A stretch of 64,000 bases of DNA, taken from contig NZ_FRBU01000005.1 of NCBI RefSeq assembly GCF_900142695.1, positions 62,001 through 126,000 on the forward strand. Direction: 5' to 3'. A program made the position numbers and the translations under genes. Source of the DNA: Flavobacterium xanthum (lineage in GTDB: Bacteria > Bacteroidota > Bacteroidia > Flavobacteriales > Flavobacteriaceae). How positions within the stretch are numbered: the first letter of the stretch is position 1; the number at the start of each line of letters is the position of its first letter. The notes under the pieces were generated by a model. That model was given only the letters and a program-made list of their open reading frames with translations. It was not told the origin of the DNA and searched no databases. Positions 18,481 through 27,485 of the stretch are shown here, piece by piece.

Positions 18481-19527
18481 ATGGAAATGGAGAAAAAAGA
18501 CGTACGAGCCTTATCAAAAGAACAATTACGAGATTTTTTTGTTGCTAATGGCGATAAAGCTTTTCGTGGCAATCAAGTCTATGAATGGTTGTGGAGTAAA
18601 GGAGCACATAGTTTTGAGGATATGACTAATGTTTCTAAGGGAACACGAACGATGCTAGAAGCTAATTTTGTTATCAATCACATCAAAGTCGACACGATGC
18701 AACGCAGTGAAGATGGAACAGTTAAAAATGCCGTTCGGTTGCACGATGGATTGGTGGTTGAATCAGTTTTAATCCCTACAAATACCAGAACGACGGCTTG
18801 TGTTTCCAGTCAAGTAGGCTGTAGTTTAGATTGTAATTTTTGCGCAACAGCGCGATTAAAAAGAATGCGCAACTTAGAACCTGCTGAGATTTACGATCAG
18901 GTAATTGCCATAGATAAAGAAAGTCGGTTGTATTATAATCATCCCTTGTCGAATATTGTTTTTATGGGAATGGGAGAACCGCTCATGAATTACAACAATG
19001 TGCTGAAGGCAATCGAAATGATTATCTCGCCAGAAGGTTTGGGAATGTCACCAAAACGAATTATGGTATCGACTTCGGGAGTGCCTAAAATGATTAAAAA
19101 ACTGGCTGATGATGACGTTAAATTCAAACTCGCTGTTTCTTTGCACTCCGCTATTGACGAAATTCGTTCTAGAATTATGCCGTTTAGCACTAATTTTGCG
19201 TTAGCTGATTTACGCGAATCATTAGAATATTGGTACCGAAAAACCAAAAGCAAAATCTCATACGAGTACGTGGTTTGGAAAGACATCAATGATAATAAAG
19301 AATCCATTGATGCATTAGTAAAGTTTTGCAAATACGTTCCTTGTAAAGTCAATTTGATTGAATACAATCCTATTGATGATGGAGAATTTCAACAAGCTTC
19401 AGAAGAATCCATAAATGCCTACATCCAAGCGCTGGAATCAAGTGGAATTGTTGTGAAAGTAAGGCGCAGTCGCGGAAAAGATATAGATGCAGCTTGCGGC
19501 CAATTGGCAAACAAAGAAGCTGAATAA
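18481..19527 (+). CDS. rlmN: Dual-specificity RNA methyltransferase RlmN (radical SAM)
   Basis: Methylates C2 of A2503 in 23S rRNA and of A37 in some tRNAs, using a radical SAM mechanism. The 4Fe-4S cluster cysteines are in GCSLDCNFC (Cys114, Cys118, Cys121). GMGEPLMNY follows at the expected SAM-binding position. The methyl-carrying Cys339 lies in ACGQLA near the C-terminus, and Cys107 is its resolving partner. The length of 348 is standard. The start could be the ATG at 18481 or 18487 (MEMEKK). It ends at a shared terminator with the convergent lipoprotein gene. Confidence 0.96.
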   Translation: MEMEKKDVRALSKEQLRDFFVANGDKAFRGNQVYEWLWSKGAHSFEDMTNVSKGTRTMLEANFVINHIKVDTMQRSEDGTVKNAVRLHDGLVVESVLIPTNTRTTACVSSQVGCSLDCNFCATARLKRMRNLEPAEIYDQVIAIDKESRLYYNHPLSNIVFMGMGEPLMNYNNVLKAIEMIISPEGLGMSPKRIMVSTSGVPKMIKKLADDDVKFKLAVSLHSAIDEIRSRIMPFSTNFALADLRESLEYWYRKTKSKISYEYVVWKDINDNKESIDALVKFCKYVPCKVNLIEYNPIDDGEFQQASEESINAYIQALESSGIVVKVRRSRGKDIDAACGQLANKEAE

Positions 19528-19528
19528 A

Positions 19529-19570
19529 GCAGGATCACTATTTTTAATATGCAATCCTGTTTTAGTTTTT
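19529..19570. terminator. Bidirectional hairpin between rlmN and lipoprotein gene
   Basis: CAGGAT (19530-19535) pairs with ATCCTG (19554-19559) around an A/T-rich loop, followed by TTTTAGTTTTT on the plus strand. It lies between two convergent genes. Confidence 0.5.
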
Positions 19571-20423
19571 ATTTTTCTAATATAATTTCTGTAGCGACTC
19601 CATCAATCGTTAGTAGGGCTAAATTATCGCATGTTCCTTTGCCAAAGTCCAAGGTTCCTTCAGATTTATTTTTTGTGATTGTAAGAATGCCTTCTACGGG
19701 AAATATGGATTTACAGCGCAACACGTAACGCAGTGGTGTTGTGATCACACGGCTAATGGAAGTTCCATTTGGAAACAGAGTAGTGCTATTCCCTGTTACC
19801 AGAAAAATAGTGTCTTCCCAGCTAAGAGGCGTATTGTTACCTTCAATTATTTCTTTTGTTTTAGTACCTGTCCTAGTATAAATTTTTCCGTCTTCAAAAG
19901 TTATTTTCATATCAACGGTAAATATTGAGACAGGATGGACTACTGCAAGTAGTTTAGTAGTTTTTAGGGAATAACGGATGGATTTATTGCCCTGCAACAG
20001 TTTGCCATTGTGATAAAAATTATCAAAGCTATAGGATAAAGTCCTTTCTGCGGCATTAAAATCATTGGAAAATCGGATAATAATTTTTCCTTTTATACTG
20101 TTGCCGTTCGGCAGCGTGCAGTCTCCAGTACCAAAGTCGATTGTTCTCGTCCAAGAACCATTGGCTAATAAAGTTGTAATTGTTGCACAAGTAGGTAAAA
20201 TACTTTTGATAGTGGTTTTAGTTTTGTTAGCAGTACTTTGTTGCACCGCATACTGATCTTCAACTATATTTATGATGTCATCTAAGGAAGCATCAATTTT
20301 AGAATCTACAGTAATATCTTTAACCGATAATGCAGCAGTATTTTCAATTTTATCGCTACTGTCACAACTACTGAAAAAATGTAGAGATAAAAAGGTGATG
20401 AGTATTATTATAGTTGTTTTCAT
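19569..20423 (-). CDS. Hypothetical lipoprotein
   Basis: A 284-residue predicted lipoprotein: MKTTIIILITFLSLHFFSSC has a lipobox with Cys20. The rest is beta-rich, with repeated small-polar motifs such as WTRTIDFGTGDCTLPNGNSIKG and a second LDFGKGTC. The two FG.G.C segments look like an internal repeat of a domain seen in Bacteroidota surface proteins. I do not recognise a named family. It stands alone between rlmN and the polyprenyl synthase, so context gives no function. Confidence 0.7.
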   Translation of the reverse strand: MKTTIIILITFLSLHFFSSCDSSDKIENTAALSVKDITVDSKIDASLDDIINIVEDQYAVQQSTANKTKTTIKSILPTCATITTLLANGSWTRTIDFGTGDCTLPNGNSIKGKIIIRFSNDFNAAERTLSYSFDNFYHNGKLLQGNKSIRYSLKTTKLLAVVHPVSIFTVDMKITFEDGKIYTRTGTKTKEIIEGNNTPLSWEDTIFLVTGNSTTLFPNGTSISRVITTPLRYVLRCKSIFPVEGILTITKNKSEGTLDFGKGTCDNLALLTIDGVATEIILEK

Positions 20424-20592
20424 GATAAAACCATTAAGTTAATCTATTAGTAATCAAAGTAATAATACAAATTTAGATTCTTAGCTTGCTAAATTTTTGT
20501 TTTTGTAATTTTATTCATCGGTAGTAAAGAATTCAATTCTAAGTGTAAAATAGATAACGTTCTTTTATTAAAAATAGTATCTTTGAACTCTA

Positions 20593-21570
20593 ATGAATGT
20601 GACCTCTCAAATTAAACAACCTATTTTCGATGAAATGGAACTTTTTGAAAAAAAGTTCTACGAATCGATGACCTCCAATGTGGCGTTGTTAAATAGGATT
20701 ACCTATTATATTGTAAATAGAAAAGGGAAGCAAATGCGGCCTATGTTCGTTTTTCTAACCGCCAAAATGGTTTCAGGAGGGATAATAAATGAACGAACCT
20801 ATCGAGGCGCCTGCGTTATCGAATTGATTCACACCGCAACATTAGTTCATGATGATGTAGTAGATGACAGTAATCGCAGAAGAGGTTTTTTCTCCATCAA
20901 CGCACTTTGGAAAAATAAAATTGCAGTTTTGGTTGGGGATTATTTGTTGTCCAAAGGATTGTTGCTTTCTATTGATAATGGTGATTTCGATTTGCTCCGA
21001 ATTATTTCTGTCGCTGTGCGCGAAATGAGTGAAGGCGAGTTACTCCAAATAGAAAAAGCCCGAAGATTAGACATCACAGAGGCTGTATACTACGAAATTA
21101 TTCGCAAAAAAACAGCAACCCTTATTGCTGCCTGTTGTGCCCTTGGAGCAAAATCAGTTATTGAAGATGAGGTTCAGGTAGAGAATATGCGAAAATTTGG
21201 GGAGCTTATTGGAATGGCTTTTCAAATAAAAGATGATTTATTCGATTATACCGATGAAGCCATAGGGAAACCGACCGGAATCGATATCAAAGAACAAAAA
21301 ATGACCTTGCCACTTATTCATGTTTTGAATACTACTACATCTAAAGAAAAGAGTTGGTTAATTAATTCCATCAAAAACCATAATAAAGATAAGAAACGCG
21401 TAAAAGAAGTTATTGCTTTTGTGAAAAACAATAACGGTTTAGTTTATGCGGAACAAAAGATGGTTGAATTTCAGCAAGAAGCACTTTTATTGCTGGATAA
21501 TTATCCTGATTCCGAGTTTAAAGACGCGCTGATCTTAATGGTCAATTATGTTATTGAAAGAAAAAAATAG
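20593..21570 (+). CDS. Polyprenyl diphosphate synthase (trans-isoprenyl, long chain)
   Basis: Condenses isopentenyl diphosphate onto allylic diphosphates to make the isoprenoid chain of menaquinone. The first aspartate-rich motif is DDVVDD (Asp87-Asp92) followed by RRRG, and the second is DDLFD (214-218) after QIK. The length of 325 suits long-chain (octa/hepta/solanesyl) synthases of the IspB type; chain length cannot be fixed from these motifs alone. A -7 element TATCTTTG (20578-20585) lies 8 bases before the ATG, so the leader is very short. Confidence 0.9.
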   Translation: MNVTSQIKQPIFDEMELFEKKFYESMTSNVALLNRITYYIVNRKGKQMRPMFVFLTAKMVSGGIINERTYRGACVIELIHTATLVHDDVVDDSNRRRGFFSINALWKNKIAVLVGDYLLSKGLLLSIDNGDFDLLRIISVAVREMSEGELLQIEKARRLDITEAVYYEIIRKKTATLIAACCALGAKSVIEDEVQVENMRKFGELIGMAFQIKDDLFDYTDEAIGKPTGIDIKEQKMTLPLIHVLNTTTSKEKSWLINSIKNHNKDKKRVKEVIAFVKNNNGLVYAEQKMVEFQQEALLLLDNYPDSEFKDALILMVNYVIERKK

Positions 21571-21578
21571 CATCATTT

Positions 21579-21612
21579 TGTTATTCTGATGAAGGAAGAA
21601 TCTCAGTAAACC
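21579..21612. repeat. Possible partial copy of a dispersed intergenic repeat
   Basis: The stretch TTATTCTGATGAAGGAAGAATCTC after the polyprenyl synthase stop (split here for reading: TTATTCTGATGAAG, then GAAGAATCTC) resembles a repeat of the GTCATTCTGACGAAGGAAG type that I remember as common in Bacteroidota intergenic DNA. Only one copy is present in this window, so its repeat status rests on memory. Confidence 0.35.
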
Positions 21613-21755
21613 ATTTTTTTTAATTTAATTTTATTGCTATGCAACCTTTTTGCATTGTAAATCGTCTATGCTAATAGAAGTCAGTTTCACTATCAAAAAA
21701 TGAATTGCATAAGCAGTGAAAATATTGAAATTGAATTTTGCCATTGCATTTATTT

Positions 21756-22316
21756 ATGAAAGTAATCAACTTACATCAAGAGGAAAATGAATTGATCCTG
21801 TTGGCTGTCGAAAACAATCGACAAGCACAACAGCAGATTTATACTCAATTTTCTCCAAAAATGTTAAGCGTTTGCCGCCAATATATAAAAGACATTCATC
21901 AGGCCGAAGATGTTATGATTACCGCTTTTATGAAAGTGTTTACAAATCTGCAGAATTTTCAGCACAAAGGAAGTTTTGAAGGCTGGATTAGAAGAATTAT
22001 GGTCAACGAATGTATTTCTTTTATTCGAGTGGAGAAAAAGTTGAAATATGTTGAAGATGAAACTTATTTTGAAGAAAGTTTCAACAATACTGAAAGCCAA
22101 TTTGCAATTGCTGACATTCAATTTTTGATAGACAGTTTGCCGGTCGGCTACAAAATGGTGTTCAATTTGTATGCTATCGAAGGATTCAAGCATCATGAAA
22201 TTGCCAGTATGTTAGGGATTAAGGAAGGAACATCAAAATCGCAATTGTCACATGCTAGAAAAATGCTGCAAGCACAGATTAATACCTTAAAAAATTACGA
22301 GTATGGAACCGAATAA
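21756..22316 (+). CDS. RNA polymerase sigma factor, ECF type
   Basis: A sigma-70 family ECF factor of 186 residues. Region 2 includes IKDIHQAEDVMITAFMKVF and GSFEGWIRRIMVNECISFIR. Region 4 includes LPVGYKMVFNLYAIEGFKHHEIASML and the helix-turn-helix KEGTSKSQLSHARKML. The frame opens at a TTG (21738), but ATG 21756 (MKVINLHQEE) fits better. It overlaps the next gene by 14 bases. The downstream membrane protein probably holds it inactive until a signal arrives. Confidence 0.9.
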   Translation: MKVINLHQEENELILLAVENNRQAQQQIYTQFSPKMLSVCRQYIKDIHQAEDVMITAFMKVFTNLQNFQHKGSFEGWIRRIMVNECISFIRVEKKLKYVEDETYFEESFNNTESQFAIADIQFLIDSLPVGYKMVFNLYAIEGFKHHEIASMLGIKEGTSKSQLSHARKMLQAQINTLKNYEYGTE

Positions 22317-23022
22317 ATTAGATCTTGAAATAAAACAGAAGTTGGAATTTAGAACTATTCAGCCCTCTGCACAAGCTTGGGATCGATTAGATGCTATGTT
22401 AGATTCTGCTGAAAAAACAAAAAGCAAACGCAATACTAATTGGATTTATATTGCTGCAAGTTTTATAGGTTTTCTTCTTGTATCTACTGTTTTTTTTAAT
22501 GGAGTTGAAACTGTAAAAATAGATTCGACAGCTCCAATAGTTTTAGAAGAGAAATCAGACGAGAATAATTTGGAAAAACCAGAGATAGTAAATAAAGAGG
22601 TTGTGCAGCGCCAGATTCAAAAAGGAATAACGAAGGAGTATAAAGTTGTTGCTGAAAATAATACCGTGAATAAGCAGTCAAAGCAACTTACTAAAAAAGA
22701 AGAGAAAGTGTCAAACAGCAATCCATCACGAGCAAACGAATTTTTAGTCTCTGAAAATAAGAATTATGAATCAAGCAGCAGCAATAGATACGTTTCAGCA
22801 GAAAAATTATTAGCTGAAGTTAGTAACACTACGTTTGAACCTAACACAAGTAATAGATCAATTGAAAAAATCAGAAAAACTATTTCAATAGATCCAAATA
22901 GTTTGTTATCTAGTGCTGAAACAGAATTAAATCAATCATTTAGAGAATCGGCATTGGATAAATTCAACAAGAATTTTAATGCTATAAAAACAGTTTTAGT
23001 CAATAGAAATTACGAACAATAA
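22303..23022 (+). CDS. Putative anti-sigma factor (single-pass membrane protein)
   Basis: A 239-residue protein. A cytoplasmic N-terminal part (about 1-45, with PSAQAWDRLDAMLDSAE) is followed by one transmembrane helix (NWIYIAASFIGFLLVSTVFF, about 46-66) and a low-complexity Lys/Glu/Ser/Asn-rich periplasmic tail. Such architecture directly after an ECF sigma gene, with a 14-base overlap, is typical of anti-sigma factors in Bacteroidota. It has no zinc-binding HxxxCxxC motif. The role is inferred from context and topology. Confidence 0.65.
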   Translation: MEPNKLDLEIKQKLEFRTIQPSAQAWDRLDAMLDSAEKTKSKRNTNWIYIAASFIGFLLVSTVFFNGVETVKIDSTAPIVLEEKSDENNLEKPEIVNKEVVQRQIQKGITKEYKVVAENNTVNKQSKQLTKKEEKVSNSNPSRANEFLVSENKNYESSSSNRYVSAEKLLAEVSNTTFEPNTSNRSIEKIRKTISIDPNSLLSSAETELNQSFRESALDKFNKNFNAIKTVLVNRNYEQ

Positions 23023-23056
23023 ATAAAAATCAATCATCAATCAAAAAACGAAAATC

Positions 23057-24649
23057 ATGCAAAAAATTATTTTAATCACAGTAATTGTGTTGTTTTCTTT
23101 ACTAAGTAAGGTAAACGCTCAAGGAGTAGATGCTATCAAAAACAGTTCAGACTGGCATTACAGGGGTTCAAAATCAGAAAGTTATGAAATGGGGCCAGTT
23201 TCAGGGGCTGAAAAAAACAATCAAACGGTTTACAAAATTAAATCGATTCAAAGTAAAACGAATGGTTTTGGTACTATAATGAAAACCATAAAACCGGATA
23301 CATTTTTAGGAAAAACAGTCAAAATGACTGCGTATGTAAAAAGTGAAAATGTAAAGTCATGGGCAGGGTTGTGGATGCGAGTAGATTATTACACTGCAGC
23401 AGTTTTAGCTTTTGATAATATGCAAAGAAGACCCATCAAAGGGACTAAGGATTGGACTAAGTATGAAGTGGTTTTATATGTTCCAACTGAGGCAACAGCT
23501 ATTTCGTATGGTGTTTTATTAAATGAAACAGGACAAATTTGGTTTAAGGATCTAGCAATAGAAATAGTTGAGGACTCCCTTGAAGAAACCGGACAAAATA
23601 AAGGAAGAGACCATAAAGCAATTTCCTTTGAGACCAAAGCCAAAGCTATTAGTAACGAAATTAAAGCCATTACAGATAATGAAAAAAACGCCCTAAAAGT
23701 GGCTGTGGATTTAATTGATAGGGACTTAGAGAAGGGTGTAATTACTAAGGAGCAAGCAAGTGACCTTAAAATGGAGAAGGCAAAAATTCATGCTGCGGCC
23801 ATTGAGGCAAAAGTGGGTGATGAACAAGCAAAGTTAAATCAATTGGTGCAAGATAAAGTTGATGGAAAAGTAGTAGATGAAAAGGATGATAGAAGCGGAG
23901 GTCGAACGATTATTCTAGGGAATAACCCAAATTCAATTGGTTCTCAAACCGAAATTAATATCACTTCCATGAAGGTTTATAATGGTCAGGAAGATAAGGA
24001 AGAGCGCCAATCAAAGCGAACTACTACGCAATTTGTACTCGCTACTGGATTGAATAATGTAGTGACCGATGGCTCAGTACAAAAATCAGATTTTAGGTAT
24101 TTAGGCTCACATTTTTATGAATGGGGATTGACTTATAATACCAGAATTTTAAAAAATAATAATCTATTACACGCAAAATATGGATTTTCTGTAATGTACA
24201 ATAATTTGCGAGCTTCAAATAATAGGTATTTTGTAGCGGATGGAAACCAAACAAATCTGGAGGCAAATCCAATTCGTCAGGATGATTCTCGTTTCAAGAA
24301 TGTAAATTTAGTATTTCCAGTGCACCTAGAATTTGACTTCACAAAATCCAAAGAAAGAGATGGGAAGACCTATTTTAAAACACACGATAGTTTTCGTGTT
24401 GGTTTAGGAGGATACGTTGGTACAAATCTAAAATCGAAGCAATATGTAAAGTATGATAGTGATGAATATAAGTCAAGAGAAATAACTAAAGGTAATTTTA
24501 ATGTTGATAGTTTTGTATATGGATTAAGTACTTATGTAGGATATAAAGCTACTAGTTTGTACTTGAAATATGACTTGAATCCTTTGTTTAAAGATAATGC
24601 TGTGAAGCAAAATAATGTTTCTCTAGGGTTGCGTTTTGACTTTAATTAA
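23057..24649 (+). CDS. Outer-membrane beta-barrel protein with N-terminal beta-sandwich and helical linker
   Basis: A 530-residue secreted protein, third gene of the sigma operon. After the signal peptide (ending KVNAQ) comes a beta-sandwich-like domain (about 30-175; DWHYRGSKSESYEMG, GFGTIMKTIKPDTFLGK, WTKYEVVLYVP) similar in pattern to carbohydrate-binding-type jelly rolls. Next is a charged helical segment (about 190-290; DRDLEKGVITKEQASDLKMEK) and a C-terminal barrel (about 310-530) ending LGLRFDFN, with a final aromatic residue. Helix plus barrel is, as I recall, the usual third partner of such operons; the N-terminal domain looks like an addition. Ligand unknown. Confidence 0.7.
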   Translation: MQKIILITVIVLFSLLSKVNAQGVDAIKNSSDWHYRGSKSESYEMGPVSGAEKNNQTVYKIKSIQSKTNGFGTIMKTIKPDTFLGKTVKMTAYVKSENVKSWAGLWMRVDYYTAAVLAFDNMQRRPIKGTKDWTKYEVVLYVPTEATAISYGVLLNETGQIWFKDLAIEIVEDSLEETGQNKGRDHKAISFETKAKAISNEIKAITDNEKNALKVAVDLIDRDLEKGVITKEQASDLKMEKAKIHAAAIEAKVGDEQAKLNQLVQDKVDGKVVDEKDDRSGGRTIILGNNPNSIGSQTEINITSMKVYNGQEDKEERQSKRTTTQFVLATGLNNVVTDGSVQKSDFRYLGSHFYEWGLTYNTRILKNNNLLHAKYGFSVMYNNLRASNNRYFVADGNQTNLEANPIRQDDSRFKNVNLVFPVHLEFDFTKSKERDGKTYFKTHDSFRVGLGGYVGTNLKSKQYVKYDSDEYKSREITKGNFNVDSFVYGLSTYVGYKATSLYLKYDLNPLFKDNAVKQNNVSLGLRFDFN

Positions 24650-24720
24650 ATTTTAAAAAGGAATTATAAAAGTTAAATATGTTGATGTTAAGGGAGCAAT
24701 AACTTCATAAGTTAATGCTG

Positions 24721-25800
24721 TTATTCAGGAGATAAGGGAAGGAAAAGTGAAATTTTTGTTCCCTTATTTTCATTTGAAATAATACTGAAAACACCTTTTA
24801 TCTTTTTTATTATAGTCTTACTTAAATAGAGGCCCAACCCCAATCCTTGTTGCTCTCTTTCATCACGATTGAATTGTTGCGCCGCATTTATGGTATTTAA
24901 TTCTTTGGGACTGAACCCAATTCCAAAATCGCGGATGATCAATTCATAATAGGTGTCGTTATATTTTTCTCCAGAAATAATTATAATTGTATTGGTGGGC
25001 GAAAATTTTAAAGCATTGTCAATCAATTCAAAGAGTATGAAATTTAGGTTTTTTTTACTAATTTTTAAATTTGCTTTGTCAATTTCAAAAGTGATTCTAT
25101 TTTCTTGATTTTTATAGGTAGTGAGAATTTTCTTTTTTGTTTTCCAAAATACATTTAGGATTTCACACTGTTCATTATCTGAAAAATTCAGTTCATTATT
25201 TTTTAAACTTTCATAAAGAATTAGGTTCTGCATGGTTCTATTCAAGCGTTCTCCAGATATTTTTATAGCATTATAAAAAGTTTTCCGATCTTCTTTTTCC
25301 AAATTATTTACGTTGTCAAGTAAGAGGTCTATGGAGCCTAATATGCCGTTAAGAGGCGTATTGACTTCGTGTAAAAAATATTTTTTTTCGCCCACATAAA
25401 GATTATTGTGAACATTTTTTATTTTCTGGAATCGATCAATTTTTGTTGCTATTATATTTAATAATTCTTTTGTTTTAAAGGGTTTTGATATAAAATCATC
25501 TGCTCCATTGAGCATGCATTTTCTCATTAGATTATTTTCCTTTTTTGCGGTCATAAAAATAAAAGGAATGGCTACTAAAGACTTATTCTCTTTTATTATT
25601 TCATGGAATTTTGTACCGTCCATGATGGGCATCATTATATCACATATTATTAAATCTGGAATCCAATACTCTATAATATCTAAAGCTTCTTGTCCATTGT
25701 TGGCAGATTTCACCTCGTAGTTTTTGTAGATAAGAAATTCAGTTGTGGTTTCTCTGATGTTTAGTTCATCGTCAACCAAAAGTATTTTGTTTTTGTTCAT
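24721..25800 (-). CDS. Soluble REC-histidine kinase hybrid
   Basis: A two-component protein of 359 residues with the receiver domain first (about 5-122: DD pair at Asp10-Asp11, phosphoacceptor Asp54 in ICDIMMP, Thr84, Lys106 in SKPF). A HisKA dimerisation helix follows (His144 in FLHEVNTPLNGI), then a HATPase domain (NALKFSP, RDFGIGF, GLGLGLYLSK). There is no membrane segment. Receiver-first kinases take input by phosphorelay from another kinase or relay. It diverges from a REC-AraC regulator across about 200 bases, a natural partner. Confidence 0.88.
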   Translation of the reverse strand: MNKNKILLVDDELNIRETTTEFLIYKNYEVKSANNGQEALDIIEYWIPDLIICDIMMPIMDGTKFHEIIKENKSLVAIPFIFMTAKKENNLMRKCMLNGADDFISKPFKTKELLNIIATKIDRFQKIKNVHNNLYVGEKKYFLHEVNTPLNGILGSIDLLLDNVNNLEKEDRKTFYNAIKISGERLNRTMQNLILYESLKNNELNFSDNEQCEILNVFWKTKKKILTTYKNQENRITFEIDKANLKISKKNLNFILFELIDNALKFSPTNTIIIISGEKYNDTYYELIIRDFGIGFSPKELNTINAAQQFNRDEREQQGLGLGLYLSKTIIKKIKGVFSIISNENKGTKISLFLPLSPE

Positions 25801-26001
25801 AGGAATAAGGATAGGAATAGGTTGCTAGAAACCCCTTTTTAGTATGTAAATTTATAGCTTCAGTCGATAAAATAGATTTTGGATAAAGCGCTAATAAACC
25901 AATGTATAAAGGTATTTCAATTTTAATTTTAGTTCCAATAAGTGTAAATAATTTAAAAAAAAATAGCTATAATTTAAAATTGGATTAGTTAATTTCACGA
26001 A

Positions 26002-26781
26002 ATGAAAAATCAAAAAATAAAAATAGTTTTAATTGAAGATGATTTAGTTTTAGGAAGTTTGATTCTGGAATTATTATTGTTGAATGATTTTATCGTTGAT
26101 TGGTTCAAAGATGGTCAAGAAGCACTAAAACACCTTCAAAAAAAAGTGCCTGATATCATTATTAGTGATTTTATGATGCCAAATATGAATGGAGAAGAAT
26201 TATTTTTAAGAATTCGAAAAGACAGTAAATACAATGCTGTCCCTTTTATAATAATTACCGCAAATATGGAGCAAGGGGTTAAATACCGTCAACTTAAAAA
26301 TGGTGTAAATGATTATATAATGAAGCCATTTAAAGTAAAGGAGTTGATTTATAAAATTAATAATGTAATTGATTTTAAAAAAAATATTGAAAAGAAACTA
26401 AGTCCTGACCCATTCTCGAAAGTTACTATAAAGTTGTCTGAAAAAGATTTTATCACTTCAGTGAATACAATTCTATGTAAAAAATTAAAGTCTAAAGTTG
26501 ATATTGATGAGTTGTCGAAAAAACTTTTTATCAGCAAGTCGACTTTGGATAAAAAAATCAGAAAGCATAGTAACAAAAATATAACCCAATATATAAGGGA
26601 GTATAAGCTTGATTTTGCAATTAAGCTCATCGATTTAGGAGAAAGAAATATTCAGTTTTTAGTCGATGAAACTGGCTTTAATTCCTTCTCTTATTTCACT
26701 ACAAGTTTCAAAGCGTATCAAGGGATGACTCCATCTGATTATATTAAGTCTATTCAAGTGAACAATCTTCCGCAAGGCTAA
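26002..26781 (+). CDS. Response regulator, REC plus AraC-type DNA-binding domain
   Basis: A 259-residue transcription regulator. The N-terminal receiver (about 7-122) has Asp13-Asp14, phosphoacceptor Asp56 in ISDFMMP, a Thr in IITAN and Lys in MKPF. The C-terminal AraC/XylS domain (about 155-255) carries two helix-turn-helix units: DIDELSKKLFISKSTLDKKI and IQFLVDETGFNSFSYFTTSFK, then GMTPSDY. It should bind DNA as a dimer when phosphorylated. Divergent from the REC-kinase gene, which likely phosphorylates it or shares its signal. Targets unknown. Confidence 0.9.
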   Translation: MKNQKIKIVLIEDDLVLGSLILELLLLNDFIVDWFKDGQEALKHLQKKVPDIIISDFMMPNMNGEELFLRIRKDSKYNAVPFIIITANMEQGVKYRQLKNGVNDYIMKPFKVKELIYKINNVIDFKKNIEKKLSPDPFSKVTIKLSEKDFITSVNTILCKKLKSKVDIDELSKKLFISKSTLDKKIRKHSNKNITQYIREYKLDFAIKLIDLGERNIQFLVDETGFNSFSYFTTSFKAYQGMTPSDYIKSIQVNNLPQG

Positions 26782-26905
26782 TAAATATCTCAAAATCAGT
26801 ACCATTTTAAATTATTTCTTTTATTTTTTAATTTATTAGTCAAAACGGAATTAAACTCTTTTTAGGATTTTATATTTAAGCTATAATTCCATGAAAAAGT
26901 AAATT

Positions 26906-27070
26906 ATGAACACTCCTCCTTCAGATAGTGATTGGGCTAAATTAGATATTTTGCTAAAAAATAAAGACGAGAATTTAAATAAAAAAATTAATCTCTGTGT
27001 CAGCGCAGTCCTCCTTCTTGGGGTGTTTATCGTAGTTTTTGCTTTTTTTATTGTCGCACTATTTAAGTAG
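26906..27070 (+). CDS. Small single-pass membrane protein (54 residues)
   Basis: A short frame, ATG to TAG. The product has a hydrophilic N-terminal half (MNTPPSDSDWAKLDILLKNK, then DENLNKKI) and a hydrophobic helix (CVSAVLLLGVFIVVFAFFIV) ending ALFK. The Lys-rich pre-helix segment predicts a cytoplasmic N-terminus. It follows the REC-AraC gene by 124 bases on the same strand. The longer minus-strand frame across the same bases has no protein-like pattern. I do not recognise a family; a role beside the two-component genes is only a guess. Confidence 0.5.
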   Translation: MNTPPSDSDWAKLDILLKNKDENLNKKINLCVSAVLLLGVFIVVFAFFIVALFK

Positions 27071-27485
27071 CATCTCTGGTTTTTGTACTTGATCGACTTC
27101 ATTTTAAGTTCAGTTTTACCAATATTACCAAAGGAATTATTTAGATAAATATGGTAAAATCAACTCCTAATCTATATTTTTTACCAACAAATTACTGGTT
27201 TTATTAATTGGTGATAAAAAGTAAATCGAAAATTTAATAAGCGAAATGCCGTCTTTATTTAATAGTATTTTGTTGCTATTTAAAATTATCACTACTTCTT
27301 TTTAACCTATCCCTTAAAATCTATGTTTAAGTCACGCCTTAATATACATTTGGCTCAAGATTTGGGGTTCTTACCGGACAGCTTACTTAAAATTTGTTAG
27401 GAGTAATAAGTTTTTATAATTAAGATTTGGTTGATTAATGTAAGCTGTTTTGGTAGGAATATTATAAGTTAAATGATGCAGCAAT
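27071..27485. other. AT-rich intergenic region, no gene seen
   Basis: About 415 bases with only very short frames (under 30 codons). No convincing hairpin terminator, promoter consensus, or repeat was found. It may hold the promoter of the small membrane protein at 27486. Confidence 0.4.

Noticed and set aside
24700-24726. Hairpin AATAAC/GTTATT at the end of the convergent beta-barrel and REC-kinase genes
   Set aside because: Only 6 A/T-rich pairs with a long loop and no T tract; too weak to call a terminator.
26881-27102. 73-codon minus-strand frame
   Set aside because: Shadow of the 54-residue plus-strand membrane protein; composition is not protein-like.
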